A DNA stretch of 64,000 nucleotides from Coriobacteriia bacterium (lineage in GTDB: Bacteria > Actinomycetota > Coriobacteriia > Anaerosomatales > PHET01). Below, piece after piece: positions 8,766 to 18,800 of the stretch. The notes under the pieces are model-generated. The model was not told the origin of the DNA and did no database searches. It saw only the letters and a list, made by a program, of their open reading frames with translations. Every line of letters begins with the position of its first letter. The first letter of the stretch is position 1. The position numbers and the translations under genes were made by a program. The stretch lies in assembly GCA_034370385.1 (NCBI GenBank), contig JAXMKZ010000030.1, positions 1 through 64,000 of the forward strand, written 5' to 3'.

Positions 8766-9776
8766 ATGCAGCGGTTCGCCCAGATCATCGGTGTCGGAGG
8801 CTATCTGCCGACGCACGTGGTAACCAACGCAGACCTTGAACAGCTCGTGGACACGTCTGACGAATGGATCGTCTCTCGCACGGGCATTCGCGAACGTCGC
8901 TTCGTGGCAGAAGGGGAGACCACTTCCGATCTCGCCGAACGAGCTGCACGCGTGGCGATGGACCGGGCGGGCGTAGGAGCCGACGACGTGGACCTGCTGT
9001 TGGTGGGCACATCCAGTCCCGACCACATCATGCCCTCCACCGCCTGCCGAACTCAGCACAAACTCGGCCTCGCGTGTCCGGCTGTTGACCTGATGGCCGC
9101 GTGCTCAAGCTTCATCTATGCGCTTCAGTACGGTGCTGCGGCCATAGAGTCCGGGCGAGCAGACACCGTTCTCGTCGTCGGCGCCGAAGCGCTGACTCGT
9201 CTCATCGACTTCACCGATAGATCCACCTGTGTGCTCTTCGGTGACGGTGCCGGCGCCGTCGTGCTGCGGGCCGGTGATGTGAGCGGTGTCGAAGCGATCG
9301 TGCTGGGTGCCGACGGTTCAGGAGGCGATCACCTGGTGGTTCCCGCGGGTGGAGCGACGTATCCGGTGACTGCTGCGGCCGTCGATTCACACGACCACTT
9401 CCTGAAGATGAATGGTAGCGAGGTTTTCAAGTTCGCCGTCCGCGTCATTCCGCGAGCAACTCAGGAGGCCCTGACGGCATCCGGGCATTCGGTGGCCGAC
9501 CTTCGTTGGCTCGTTCCTCATCAAGCCAATGAGCGCATCATCACCACCGTTGAGGAGAGGCTCGGTATCGAAGATGAGCGGGTCTACCTCAACCTCGCGG
9601 CCACGGGCAATACCTCGGCAGCATCGATACCCTTGGCTTTGGACGACCTGTATACTAGCGGGCGACTCGCGCCCGGCGACCTGCTCGCACTCGTAGGATT
9701 CGGCGCGGGGCTCACCTGGGGGGCCGCCGTCGTGACATGGACTATGGCTCCGCCCGAGAAGGAGGCATTGTCCTAA
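8766..9776 (+). CDS. fabH: 3-oxoacyl-ACP synthase III (KASIII)
   Basis: The 336-residue condensing enzyme starts fatty-acid chains from acyl-CoA and malonyl-ACP. The catalytic triad is visible: Cys113 in MAACSSF, His252 in VPHQANERI and Asn282 in ATGNTSAAS. Length and motif spacing fit FabH. The primer preference (acetyl or branched) cannot be read by eye. The stop TAA overlaps the ATG of fabK by one base. Confidence 0.95.
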   Translation: MQRFAQIIGVGGYLPTHVVTNADLEQLVDTSDEWIVSRTGIRERRFVAEGETTSDLAERAARVAMDRAGVGADDVDLLLVGTSSPDHIMPSTACRTQHKLGLACPAVDLMAACSSFIYALQYGAAAIESGRADTVLVVGAEALTRLIDFTDRSTCVLFGDGAGAVVLRAGDVSGVEAIVLGADGSGGDHLVVPAGGATYPVTAAAVDSHDHFLKMNGSEVFKFAVRVIPRATQEALTASGHSVADLRWLVPHQANERIITTVEERLGIEDERVYLNLAATGNTSAASIPLALDDLYTSGRLAPGDLLALVGFGAGLTWGAAVVTWTMAPPEKEALS

Positions 9777-10723
9777 TGGCGTTGCGCACCAGACTCACGA
9801 AGCTTCTCGGCATCGATCACCCCATCATCCAGGGCGGTATGGCTTGGACGGCTACCGCCGAGCTTGCGGCTGCCGTGTCCAACGCCGGCGGTCTGGGCAT
9901 CATCGGCGCGGGCCACATGCCCACCGAGTTGCTCCAAGAGCAACTCCGCTCGGCCAAGGCCCTCACCGATCGGCCCTTCGGCGTCAACCTCATGCTGATG
10001 ACGCCGCACATCGACGATCTGGTACAGCTGGTTCTCGATGAGCACGTCCCTGTCGTCACAACCGGAGCCGGCAACCCGGGCAAGTACATGGCGGCACTCA
10101 AGGAACAGGGCATCAAGGTTATGCCTATCGCCCCATCGGTCGCGCTTGCGAGACGCATGGAGTCCATCGGTGCGGACGCGATCATCGGTGAAGGCATGGA
10201 GGCCGGTGGCCACATCGGCGAACTCACGACATTCGTCCTCATCCCGCAGCTCGCGGATGCCGTGCAGGTACCCGTCATAGCCGCGGGGGGCATTGCTGAT
10301 GGCAGGGGCATCGCGGCTGCCTTCGCTCTGGGCGCTGAGGCGGTGCAGGTCGGAACGCGCTTCATGTGCGCGACGGAGTGCACTATCCACCCCGCAGTCA
10401 AAGAGCAGGTCATCAAGGCCAAGGACCGCGATACGGTAGTCACCGGCAGGTCCACAGGCCATCCGGTGCGCGTGCTCAAGAACAAGCTCGCTCGCGAGAT
10501 CGCCGTCCTCGACCGGGACAACAAGGTCGACGAGATCGAAGCGCTCGGCTCCGGCAAACTCGCGCTGGCGATGCGCCAGGGTGACATCGAGATGGGTTCA
10601 CTCATGGCGGGGCAGGCCGCTGCCATGGTCTGCTCCATCCAGCCCGCCGCCGAGATTGTCTTAGAGATGCTCGCTGAGGCCGAAGCGGTTCTGGGCAGCC
10701 TACCTCGCGGGGCCGCATCGTGA
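9776..10723 (+). CDS. fabK: enoyl-ACP reductase II (FMN-dependent, FabK)
   Basis: The 315-residue TIM-barrel flavoprotein has the FabK/nitronate-monooxygenase signature HPIIQGGMAW near the N-terminus, the glycine-rich GEGMEAGGHIGE motif around residue 140, and VIAAGGIADGRGIAAAFALGAEAVQVGTRF in the second half (only partly quoted here as a recognisable block). It sits inside the fab operon between fabH and fabD and no FabI/FabL is present in the window, so it is the likely enoyl reductase. ATG 9776 is preferred because GGAGG lies at 9761-9765. Confidence 0.9.
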   Translation: MALRTRLTKLLGIDHPIIQGGMAWTATAELAAAVSNAGGLGIIGAGHMPTELLQEQLRSAKALTDRPFGVNLMLMTPHIDDLVQLVLDEHVPVVTTGAGNPGKYMAALKEQGIKVMPIAPSVALARRMESIGADAIIGEGMEAGGHIGELTTFVLIPQLADAVQVPVIAAGGIADGRGIAAAFALGAEAVQVGTRFMCATECTIHPAVKEQVIKAKDRDTVVTGRSTGHPVRVLKNKLAREIAVLDRDNKVDEIEALGSGKLALAMRQGDIEMGSLMAGQAAAMVCSIQPAAEIVLEMLAEAEAVLGSLPRGAAS

Positions 10724-11649
10724 CGATTCAACCCCGAACGATGATCGTCTTTCCCGGACAGGGCTCCCAGCATGCCGGCATGCTTGACGCCGCCCCGGAA
10801 ACCGACGGCTTCGAGCGCCTACTTGATGCAGCAGAAGCTCTGAGCGATATCGAGCTGGGAGCCATCTCTGTTCTGGGTTCGGACGAGGACCTTTCTGATA
10901 CGCGCGTGGCCCAGCCTCTTCTCTATCTGACCGATTGGGCATGGGGCACCGCCCTGCTTGACAGTGGACTGCAGCCGGACGGCGCCGCAGGACACTCCCT
11001 GGGTGAGCTCGCGGCGCTGGCGATAGCCGGCGTCTATTCCGTCGAGGCAGGCCTTGAGCTGGTTGTGGAACGCAGCAAGCTGATGGCAACTCAGACCGCC
11101 GGTGATCTAGGGTCCATGGCCGCTGTGATCGGGCTCGACGCAAGCACGGTGAGTGCCTGTCTCAACGGTATCGATTCTGTCTGGGTCGCCAACGATAACT
11201 CGGATAGTCAGATCGTCATCTCGGGCCTTGATGCTTCGGTAGAGGCCGCATCGCTCGTGCTTTCTGAAGCGGGAGCCCGACGCATCATCCCGCTCAAGGT
11301 GTCAGGCGCTTTCCATACCCCGCTGATGGAGCCCGCGGCGCACGCGTTCGCCGAGACCCTGAGGGGAGCCGACTTCTCAGACGCCGTGTTTCCTGTCTAC
11401 CAGAACGCCGACCCGCGTCCGACCACTGACGCAGAGACCATTCGTGAGCGCCTCATCCGACAGATGACCTCCCCGGTGATGTGGACGGACACGATGGCGC
11501 AGATGACCGCGGACGGACCCATTCATCTGATCGAAGCCGGCCCGGGCAACGTGCTCACCGGCCTCGCCAAGCGCATAGAGTCGGTACGCGCCCGTGCCGT
11601 AGAATCGGTGGGAATAGAGACGGTCATCGAGGAGGCGGCGCGTTCATGA
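10720..11649 (+). CDS. fabD: malonyl-CoA:ACP transacylase
   Basis: The 309-residue enzyme charges ACP with malonate. It has FPGQGSQ at the N-terminus, the nucleophile Ser93 in GHSLGE, and His199 in GAFHTPLM. The start GTG 10720 overlaps the fabK stop as GTGA, and its own stop overlaps the fabG start as ATGA, so fabK-fabD-fabG are probably translationally coupled. Confidence 0.95.
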   Translation: MTIQPRTMIVFPGQGSQHAGMLDAAPETDGFERLLDAAEALSDIELGAISVLGSDEDLSDTRVAQPLLYLTDWAWGTALLDSGLQPDGAAGHSLGELAALAIAGVYSVEAGLELVVERSKLMATQTAGDLGSMAAVIGLDASTVSACLNGIDSVWVANDNSDSQIVISGLDASVEAASLVLSEAGARRIIPLKVSGAFHTPLMEPAAHAFAETLRGADFSDAVFPVYQNADPRPTTDAETIRERLIRQMTSPVMWTDTMAQMTADGPIHLIEAGPGNVLTGLAKRIESVRARAVESVGIETVIEEAARS

Positions 11650-12395
11650 GCGATCTTTCCGGCAAGGCCGCCCTGGTCACCGGGGCATCCCGTGGCATCG
11701 GTGCAGCGATCGCAGTCGAGCTTGCGGCGCGTGGCGCGGTCGTCGTCGTCAACTACGCCGGGTCTCGTGAAGCAGCCGAGTCTGTAGTTGCCGAGATCAT
11801 CACCGCTGGCGGCCAAGCGCTGGCCTTTCGGGCCGACGTGACCGATCCCGTTGAGGCTCAGTCACTGGTGGATGCGACGGTGGCCGAGTTCGGTGCGCTT
11901 GATATCGTCGTCAACAATGCGGGGATAACCCGCGACGGATTGTTGGTACGCATGTCTGATGACGACTGGCGTGCGGTCATCGATACGAACCTCACCGGGG
12001 TCTTCTCGGTGACCCGGGCCGCTGCCAAAGTGATGATGAAGCAGCGCTCTGGCTCGATCGTCTCGGTCACGTCAGTCATCGGCCTTGTGGGCAACGCGGG
12101 ACAGGCGAACTACGCCGCCGCCAAGGCGGGCGTCATCGGACTCACGAAATCCGTCGCCAAGGAGCTCGCGGGTAGAGGCGTACGCGCCAACGCGGTCGCA
12201 CCGGGATTCATCGAGACCGACATGACCCGCGCACTGCCCGAGGCCGTATGCGAAGCCGCTCGGGCTCAGATCGCCCTCAAGCGCTTCGGAAGCGTCGGCG
12301 ATGTCGCGCGTGCGGTAGCCTTCCTTGCAGGAGATGATGCTGCCTATATCACCGGACAGGTTCTCGCCGTGGACGGCGGTATGACATTCTCGTAG
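11646..12395 (+). CDS. fabG: 3-oxoacyl-ACP reductase
   Basis: The 249-residue short-chain dehydrogenase carries the TGASRGIG cofactor motif near residue 12, NNAG, a catalytic Ser near 141, and Tyr156/Lys160 in YAAAK. It ends in YITGQVLAVDGGM, typical of FabG. It performs the NADPH-dependent reduction step of chain elongation. The operon position between fabD and acpP confirms the assignment over other members of this large family. Confidence 0.95.
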   Translation: MSDLSGKAALVTGASRGIGAAIAVELAARGAVVVVNYAGSREAAESVVAEIITAGGQALAFRADVTDPVEAQSLVDATVAEFGALDIVVNNAGITRDGLLVRMSDDDWRAVIDTNLTGVFSVTRAAAKVMMKQRSGSIVSVTSVIGLVGNAGQANYAAAKAGVIGLTKSVAKELAGRGVRANAVAPGFIETDMTRALPEAVCEAARAQIALKRFGSVGDVARAVAFLAGDDAAYITGQVLAVDGGMTFS

Positions 12396-12403
12396 CCATT
12401 CAA

Positions 12404-12419
12404 GGCGTCACGCGACGCC
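12404..12419 (+). other. small hairpin between fabG and acpP
   Basis: GGCGTC and GACGCC form a perfect 6-bp stem with an ACGC loop. No T-run follows, so it is more likely an RNA processing or stabilising element than a terminator. A strong GGAGGGAGG ribosome site for acpP follows at 12445-12453. Confidence 0.4.
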
Positions 12420-12462
12420 GCGGAGCACGGTTGGATGACGATGTGGAGGGAGGTGTGTGAGC

Positions 12463-12699
12463 ATGGAGCACGATGAGATCATGAGCAAAGTCAAGGCCGT
12501 CATCGTCGAACAGCTCAATGTCGATGACGACCTCGTGACCGAGGATGCATCCTTCGTCGATGATCTGAGCGCTGACTCTCTCGACATTGTCGAGCTGGTC
12601 ATGGCCCTCGAGGAGGAGTTTGGCATCTCCATCCCCGACGAGGAGGCGGAGAACATCAAGACCGTCGGCGATGCTATCGCCTACATCGAGAAGGTGTAG
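12463..12699 (+). CDS. acpP: acyl carrier protein
   Basis: The 78-residue acidic protein has the phosphopantetheine attachment motif DSL with Ser39. It carries growing acyl chains for the neighbouring Fab enzymes. GTG 12457 is in frame, but ATG 12463 is preferred because it lies 9 bases from GGAGG (12449-12453). The very strong ribosome site fits a highly expressed protein. Confidence 0.96.
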   Translation: MEHDEIMSKVKAVIVEQLNVDDDLVTEDASFVDDLSADSLDIVELVMALEEEFGISIPDEEAENIKTVGDAIAYIEKV

Positions 12700-12717
12700 G
12701 TTCCTTCACTGATCTAA

Positions 12718-12755
12718 CGGCTCGGCGGCCCTGTGTGGTCGGTGCCGCCGAGCCG
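12718..12755 (+). terminator. strong 12-bp hairpin after acpP
   Basis: CGGCTCGGCGGC (12718-12729) is perfectly complementary to GCCGCCGAGCCG (12744-12755), with a 14-base loop. No T-run follows. It begins 18 bases after the acpP stop and lies before the next gene in the same operon, so it may act as a partial terminator or as a 3' stabiliser that keeps acpP mRNA in excess. Confidence 0.65.
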
Positions 12756-12789
12756 ATATGACCGTCTCTCGGCGAAAGGCCTTGCGCTC

Positions 12790-13755
12790 GTGGATATGCC
12801 CACCCTGACAATCGGCACGGCCACCTCGAGACTTCCCATAGTCCAGGGCGGTATGGCGGTTCGGATCTCCTTGTCGCCCTTGGCTGGGGCCGTTGCGGCT
12901 GCGGGTGGAATCGGGCTGATCGCCGGCAGTGGACTGTCCCACAACGAACTCGTATCTGAGATTCGCAACGCGCGTGCGCTTGCCGACGGTGGTGTCATCG
13001 GTGTGAACATCATGGTGGCCATCACCAAGTTCAAGGAACGTATGCGCGCAGCTATGTCCGAGGGAGTGGACCTCGTCGTTGCAGGAGCCGGGTTCTCACG
13101 CGACGTGTTCGCCTGGGGACGCGAGTTCGACGTCCCGGTCGTGCCGATCGTCGGCAGCGCTCGGGTGGCCAAGCTCGCGGAACGCTTCGGTGCCTCCGCT
13201 GTCGTGGTCGAGGGTTTCGAGGCTGGAGGGCATCTGGGCACCGACCGATTGATGCTCGATCTGCTTCCCGAGATTGTGGCCGCAGTGCAGATTCCCGTGA
13301 TCGCCGCCGGAGGCGTGGTCACGGGCGCCGACATCAAGACGGCGCTTGACAGGGGAGCTGCTGGCGTTCAGATGGGCAGCCGGTTTGCCGCCACCGTCGA
13401 GTCTTCCGCACCCGAGGCCTTCAAGCAGATGTACGTCGATGCAACCGATGACGACATCGTCATCGTGAAGAGCCCGGTCGGTCTGCCCGGGCGCGCCTTG
13501 AAGAACCCCTTCTGGCACCGCACTCAGGCCGAGGACTACCCTGAGATCGAACGCTGCCGCGCCTGTCTCAAGGAGTGTCACAAGGAGTACTGCATCGTCA
13601 ACGAGCTGGAGATGGCCCAACGTGGTGACGTGGAGCAAGGTCTGGTGTTCTCGGGATCTGCCGCCGCGCGCATACACGATGTTCCCACCGTCGGTGAGTT
13701 GATGAGCAGACTCGAGAGCGAATGGCAGGCTGCTCAGGGAGGACCGACATCATGA
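12790..13755 (+). CDS. FabK-like flavin oxidoreductase with C-terminal Cys4 cluster
   Basis: This is a 321-residue nitronate monooxygenase/FabK-family TIM-barrel protein: LPIVQGGMAVRISL at the start, VVVEGFEAGGHLG in the middle, then VIAAGGVVTGADIKTAL. Unlike the FabK at 9776 it has a Cys cluster near the end, Cys256, Cys259, Cys263 and Cys268 (C-x2-C-x3-C-x4-C), which could bind a metal or Fe-S centre. Its place between acpP and fabF suggests a role in fatty-acid synthesis, perhaps a second enoyl reductase, but nitroalkane oxidation or another flavin reaction is possible. The start is uncertain: GTG 12790 has AAAGG 10 bases upstream, and ATG 12796 is the alternative. The stop overlaps fabF. 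Confidence 0.82.
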   Translation: MDMPTLTIGTATSRLPIVQGGMAVRISLSPLAGAVAAAGGIGLIAGSGLSHNELVSEIRNARALADGGVIGVNIMVAITKFKERMRAAMSEGVDLVVAGAGFSRDVFAWGREFDVPVVPIVGSARVAKLAERFGASAVVVEGFEAGGHLGTDRLMLDLLPEIVAAVQIPVIAAGGVVTGADIKTALDRGAAGVQMGSRFAATVESSAPEAFKQMYVDATDDDIVIVKSPVGLPGRALKNPFWHRTQAEDYPEIERCRACLKECHKEYCIVNELEMAQRGDVEQGLVFSGSAAARIHDVPTVGELMSRLESEWQAAQGGPTS

Positions 13756-14981
13756 GGCGTGTCGCCGTCACCGGTATGGGTGTCGTCTCCTGCACGGGAG
13801 TCGGCGTGGACGCTATGTGGGACTCCCTGGCCAACGGGCGCAGCGGAATAACTCCTATAGAGCACTTCGATGCGTCTGCCTACACCACTCGATTCGCCGG
13901 CTCAGTGAACGGTTTCGACCCTTCCGGGGTGATCGATTCCAAGGAAGCCAGGCGCATGTCTCGCTTCCAGCAGTTCGCGATGGTCGCCGCTGACGAGGCG
14001 ATGCGCGAGGCCGGGCTCACCGAGATCGACGACGAGCTGGCGCTGCGTGTCGGTGTGATAGTCGGTTCGGGAATCGGCGGCGTTTCCTCCATGGAGGAGC
14101 AGACCACCGTCCTGTCTGAGCGCGGACCCGGGCGCATCAGCCCGTTTCTCGTGCCGATGATGATCGTCGACCTTGCCGCCGGGCACATCTCCATTCGCTA
14201 CGGTCTCAAGGGCATCAACTACGCCGTGGTGTCCGCATGCGCCACCGGCAACCACGCGCTGGGAGAGGCCTTCGAAGTCATTCGGCGCGGAGATGCAGAT
14301 ATCGTCGTCTCGGGCGGCTTCGATGCTGGTGTCACGCCGTTGGGCGTTGCCGGCTTCGCGTCCGCTCGTGCACTGTCCACCCGCAACGATGACCCGCAGG
14401 CCGCCTCGCGGCCATGGAGTGCCTCGCGCGATGGATTCGTCATGGCGGAAGGCGGCGCGATACTGGTGCTTGAGGAGTGGGAACACGCCGTTGCCCGCGG
14501 TGCTCGAATCAGAGCCGAGCTGGTGGGCTACGGGGCGACAGCGGACGCATACCACGTGACTGCTCCCGCTCCCGACGGATCCGGTGCCAGGCGTTCGATG
14601 CTCTTGGCCCTGGAGAAGGCCGGACTCACACCTGATGACGTCGACTATATCAATGCCCACGGCACTTCCACGCCGGTGGGCGACCTCGCTGAGACCAACG
14701 CGATCAAGAGCGTTTTCGGCGACACCGCGCCCCTCGTGTCCAGCACCAAATCCATGATGGGTCACATGCTCGGGGGAGCGGGTGCCGTCGAGGCAATCGC
14801 CTGCATACTTGCGATGGAGAATGGGCTCGTGCCTCCGACCATCAACCTGGACGACCCTGATCCGGAGTGCGATCTCGACTATGTTCCTCTCGTGGCCCGA
14901 CAGGCCGATCTGCACGTGGCCATGAGCAACTCGTTCGGATTCGGCGGCCACAACGCCACCCTCGTCTTCGCACGCACGTAG
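13752..14981 (+). CDS. fabF: 3-oxoacyl-ACP synthase II
   Basis: The 409-residue condensing enzyme has the Cys-His-His triad of KASII: Cys163 in SACATGNH, His303 in NAHGTSTP and His338 in MGHMLGGAG, plus the C-terminal FGFGGHNATL. It elongates acyl-ACP with malonyl-ACP. ATG 13752 gives the standard N-terminus (RRVAVTGMGVVS) and overlaps the upstream stop as ATGA. It is the last fatty-acid gene of the run and is followed by rnc. Confidence 0.96.
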   Translation: MRRVAVTGMGVVSCTGVGVDAMWDSLANGRSGITPIEHFDASAYTTRFAGSVNGFDPSGVIDSKEARRMSRFQQFAMVAADEAMREAGLTEIDDELALRVGVIVGSGIGGVSSMEEQTTVLSERGPGRISPFLVPMMIVDLAAGHISIRYGLKGINYAVVSACATGNHALGEAFEVIRRGDADIVVSGGFDAGVTPLGVAGFASARALSTRNDDPQAASRPWSASRDGFVMAEGGAILVLEEWEHAVARGARIRAELVGYGATADAYHVTAPAPDGSGARRSMLLALEKAGLTPDDVDYINAHGTSTPVGDLAETNAIKSVFGDTAPLVSSTKSMMGHMLGGAGAVEAIACILAMENGLVPPTINLDDPDPECDLDYVPLVARQADLHVAMSNSFGFGGHNATLVFART

Positions 14982-14993
14982 GACCGGCGCGCG

Positions 14994-15716
14994 ATGGCCA
15001 CCGCGGGCAAGCCCGTCGATTCAGTTGAAGCTCGACTCGCGAGAGCGGAGGCGATAACCGGCCACGTTTTCGCTGATCGGGCTTTGCTCCAACAGGCGAT
15101 TACGCACCCCTCCGCCTCTGAGGATCGCGACCCGTCTGCCTACTACGAGCGACTTGAGTTTCTCGGGGATGCCGTGGTCGGGATGCTGGTGGCTGAAGAG
15201 GTCTATCGACGCTTTCCCGAGATGGACGAGGGCGGTATGACCCGCATCCGCGTGTCGGTGGTCGCCGGAACGGTGCTCGCGTCCGTAGCATCACGTCTCG
15301 GCCTTGCCGACGTCTTGATTCTGGGCCACAGCGAGGTCGGGACTGCGGGGCGCGGACTCACCTCCGCGCTCGAGAACTCGTTTGAGGCGCTCACCGCCGC
15401 GCTCTACGTCGATGACGGTATCGAGACCGCTCGCGCGTGGGTTCTGGATTCGCTCGGACCGCTGATCAGCTCCGACGCCGCCCACACTCCCGAGAATCCC
15501 AAGTCGCGCCTTCAGGAGTTGTTGCAGGCCGACGGCGTTGCCCCCTTGTACCGCATCACCCGCACTGACGGCCCGCCCCACGATCGGAGTTTCGTTGCGA
15601 TCGTGGAAGTGGCGGGAACCGTCCGCGGTTCGGGATCGGGACGCTCGAAGAAGGATGCCGAGGCTGCTGCGGCTGCTGATGCACTCAGGGCGATGGATCC
15701 GGATCTGACCCCCTGA
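14994..15716 (+). CDS. rnc: ribonuclease III
   Basis: The 240-residue enzyme has the catalytic signature ERLEFLGDAVVG near residues 52-63, followed by the acidic helix of the RNase III domain, and a C-terminal double-stranded RNA-binding domain (about residues 165-235) with the NPKSRLQELLQ start. It processes rRNA precursors and structured mRNAs. The acpP-fabF-rnc-smc order is conserved in many bacteria. Confidence 0.95.
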   Translation: MATAGKPVDSVEARLARAEAITGHVFADRALLQQAITHPSASEDRDPSAYYERLEFLGDAVVGMLVAEEVYRRFPEMDEGGMTRIRVSVVAGTVLASVASRLGLADVLILGHSEVGTAGRGLTSALENSFEALTAALYVDDGIETARAWVLDSLGPLISSDAAHTPENPKSRLQELLQADGVAPLYRITRTDGPPHDRSFVAIVEVAGTVRGSGSGRSKKDAEAAAAADALRAMDPDLTP

Positions 15717-15740
15717 CGCGGCACCTCGTCGTGATACACT
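15713..15740 (+). promoter_or_regulatory. candidate promoter for smc
   Basis: CTGACG (15713-15718) and an extended -10, TGA followed by TACACT (15735-15740), are 16 bases apart. The -35 begins within the rnc stop codon region. Transcription would start about 55 bases before the smc GTG. Confidence 0.4.
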
Positions 15741-15800
15741 GTCCGCCGCCGCTCTCATGCGGCAACCCACCCGTCCGACCTGCCCTTTTCGAGGGGGAAC

Positions 15801-18800
15801 GTGCACCTCAAGTCGCTGATACTGAAGGGTTTCAAGTCCTTCGCCGACAGGAGCGTGCTCTCGCTGGAGCCAGGCGTGACGACTGTCGTCGGGCCCAACG
15901 GATCCGGCAAGTCCAACATCTCTGACGCTGTCCTGTGGGTCCTGGGTGAGCAGAGCGCCAAGACGCTGCGCGGCCAGGCCATGGAGGACGTCATCTTCGC
16001 CGGTTCGTCGGCGCGTCAGGCTGTTGGCGTCGCGGAAGTCGATCTCGTGCTGGACAACTCAGATGGGACTTTGCCTCTTGAGTTCACCGAGGTCACCATC
16101 ACCCGACGAATGTACCGCTCAGGTGAGAGCGAGTATCTGATCAACCAGTCCCCGGCTCGTCTGATGGACGTACAGGACCTGATGCACGATTCGGGCCTCG
16201 GGCGGGACACACACTCGATCATCAGCCAGGGCCGCTTGGACGAGGTACTCAACTCACGTCCAGAGGATCGCCGCGCCCTGATCGAAGAGGCTGCAGGTGT
16301 CCTGAAGCACAAGAAGCGCAAGGAGCGTGCGGTTCGCAAGCTCGCCGGTTTGGAAGCGCACCTGGAACGCGCGCGCGACATCGCCCTCGAGATCGACCGA
16401 CAGTTGAGACCGCTGGAGCGTCAGGCATCGAAGGCCACTCAGCACACGGACCTCGTCCATCGCATCCGAGATCTCGACGTTGCCCTTGCCGTCGATGACC
16501 TGCGTGGGCTTCAGGCAGAGTGGGACGAGATCTCGAAGCGTGAGAAGGAGGCTGAAGCCGACATCGACCTGTCGCGCTACCGCCTCACAGAGAAGGAGCA
16601 TGAACTCGACAAGTTCCAGTCCCTGCTCGAAGAGAAGGGACTGTTCGTCGGCGATCTCTCCGAGCAACGTCGCCGCATGCAGTCCATACTCGAACGACTG
16701 GACGCGGGGCTCCTCTTGCTTGAGGAGAAGGGCAAGAATCTCATCTCGCGGTTGTCAGAACTGCGCGCCAAACTCCACCAGGCGGAGACACGGGCGGCCT
16801 CACGCGGGGGCGAACTGGAGGCTCTGACCGCCGATCGGCTTGAGACCGACGCGAGGTTGCGCGGGTTCTACACTCAGCTCAGTGAGCTGCGCAAAGAGTC
16901 CGAGCGCGTGCGCAAGGCTCGTACGGCCGCTGATGATGAACTGGCCCGTCTGTCCGCCGAGGTGAGGCGCTCGCGCAAGCTTCTCGATGATGATCGCCTT
17001 GCACTCTCCAAGGCGGAGCAGGCTGTCTCGTCTTCAGGGTTGGAGATCGAACTTCTGGAACGGCGCCAGTCCCAGGTGCACGAGAGCCGTCAGGCTGGAC
17101 AGGCGACGCTGTCCGCGCGCCGATCGCGTCTAGACAATCTCGACTCACTCACCGCGCGAGTCAAACGTGACATGGCTTTGGCCGACTCAGATGTCGACAA
17201 GCGAGTGCGCGTTCTTGACTCGCGCCGCCGTGAACTGGATGCCCAGCGAGAGGCCCTGACGTCTGCCCGTGCCGAGGCACGCGGGCTGGAAGAGGTCGAT
17301 CGCGCGTTCGCTGCAGCCTCTCCGGCACTTGCATGGGCGATCTCCAAGCGTGACGAGCTACCTGGTGTCATCGGGCCTGTCGCCGAGGCGCTCCGCACCT
17401 CAGACCGCTTTGAGGGACTGGTGGAGCGGCTGCTCGGGGCTGACCTGTTCGGCCTTCTGGTTCAAGACGCGGCTTCAGCTGCGGCCGTGGCGACTTCGGT
17501 TGCGTCGAACGCAGCGGGCGAGATCGCCCTTCTGCCCGTCGCGGACATGCGTTCTCATCACTCGAGCACTGTTGCAGCGGGCACGAGGCTCTTCGACCAC
17601 CTGGACTGTGACGAACAGGCCAGACCGGCTCTGGAGGCCCTTCTCGGCGACGTCATGTTGGTCGACTCGATTGAGGATGCGCTGGCCGCTTCAGCCGCCG
17701 ACACCACGGGTTCTCGCTTCACCACGCTCTCCGGGGCCGTCGTGTGGCCGTCGGGAAAACTGACGCTGGGTACCCAGGTCGCAGACACCGAGGGAGTCCT
17801 CGCCCGCAAGCGCCGTATCAACTCGCTCCACGAGGATATGGGTGCCCTGACCGCGCGTCTCGGCGAAGCGGAGGCCGCGCAGGCGGAGGCCGAGGATGCG
17901 TTGGCCCTCGCGCAACAGGACGCTCTCGAGTTGTCTCAGAAGTTGGCCGCCCTCTTGGGTGAACATGACTCCCTGCTTGAGGAAGTCGGCCGGCTTGAGG
18001 AGCAGCTGACGGTTCTCGACGCTGAGTCTGAGTCTATCTCCAACCGCGCGCACCTCATCAACGAACGCTCGTCCAAGGACCAGCCACTCGTCCAGCAGCT
18101 GACGGATTCTATCGCCGCTTGTGAAGCGAACATCGAATCCCTGGAGGAAGAGTCCGCTGCCGCCCGCGAGGTGCGAGATGTTCGGTTCAGGGAGGAAAGC
18201 GCGGTCGCCGAACGCCTCTCGGCGTGCCAGGTCGAGATTGCGACCGTTTCAGAGCGTGAGGTGCACCTGAAGCGTCAGCTCAAGACCATCACCGCTGAGA
18301 TCACCGAGCTTGAGGAGACGGTGATACGGTCGCGCGATACTGAGAAGGCGCTCGAGCTGCTTCGGCTGCGTATTCAACCACTTCACGATCACTATCTGGC
18401 CCTCCAAGAGTATGCGGAGTCCTGGTCACTCAAGCTCAGAGATCGGGCACGTTTCGAACAGGCCGACTCAGAATCCTTGCGTCAGACCATTCACGATGCT
18501 CAGGACGCGGTTCGTGCAGCTCAGGGTGAGATCGCCGACAAGAGCGAGGCCATCAGCGAGATCCGGGTATCCCGTGGACAGTTCGAGATCCAGGTCAACC
18601 AAGCGGTTCGCCGGATCGTCGAAGAGCTCGGCGTGCCTATCGAGACGGCTCTGGGCTCCGAACCGCTTGAGGATCGTAGGGTGACCGAGGACCAGGCTCA
18701 TGCACTGCGCAAGCGCATGGCCAACCTCGGCCCGGTCAACCCGGTAGCCGCTGAGGAGTTTGAAGCGCTGCGTTCGCGTCGCGACTTCATGACCGCGCAG

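Noticed and set aside
9817-10773. A 318-codon minus-strand frame opposite fabK
   Set aside because: Its composition (Ser, Pro, Met, Ala) is typical of antisense translation; fabK has complete motifs on the plus strand.
12733-12789. Start of the FabK-like gene at GTG 12733
   Set aside because: That codon lies within the loop and stem of the acpP hairpin, and the added residues do not match the family N-terminus.
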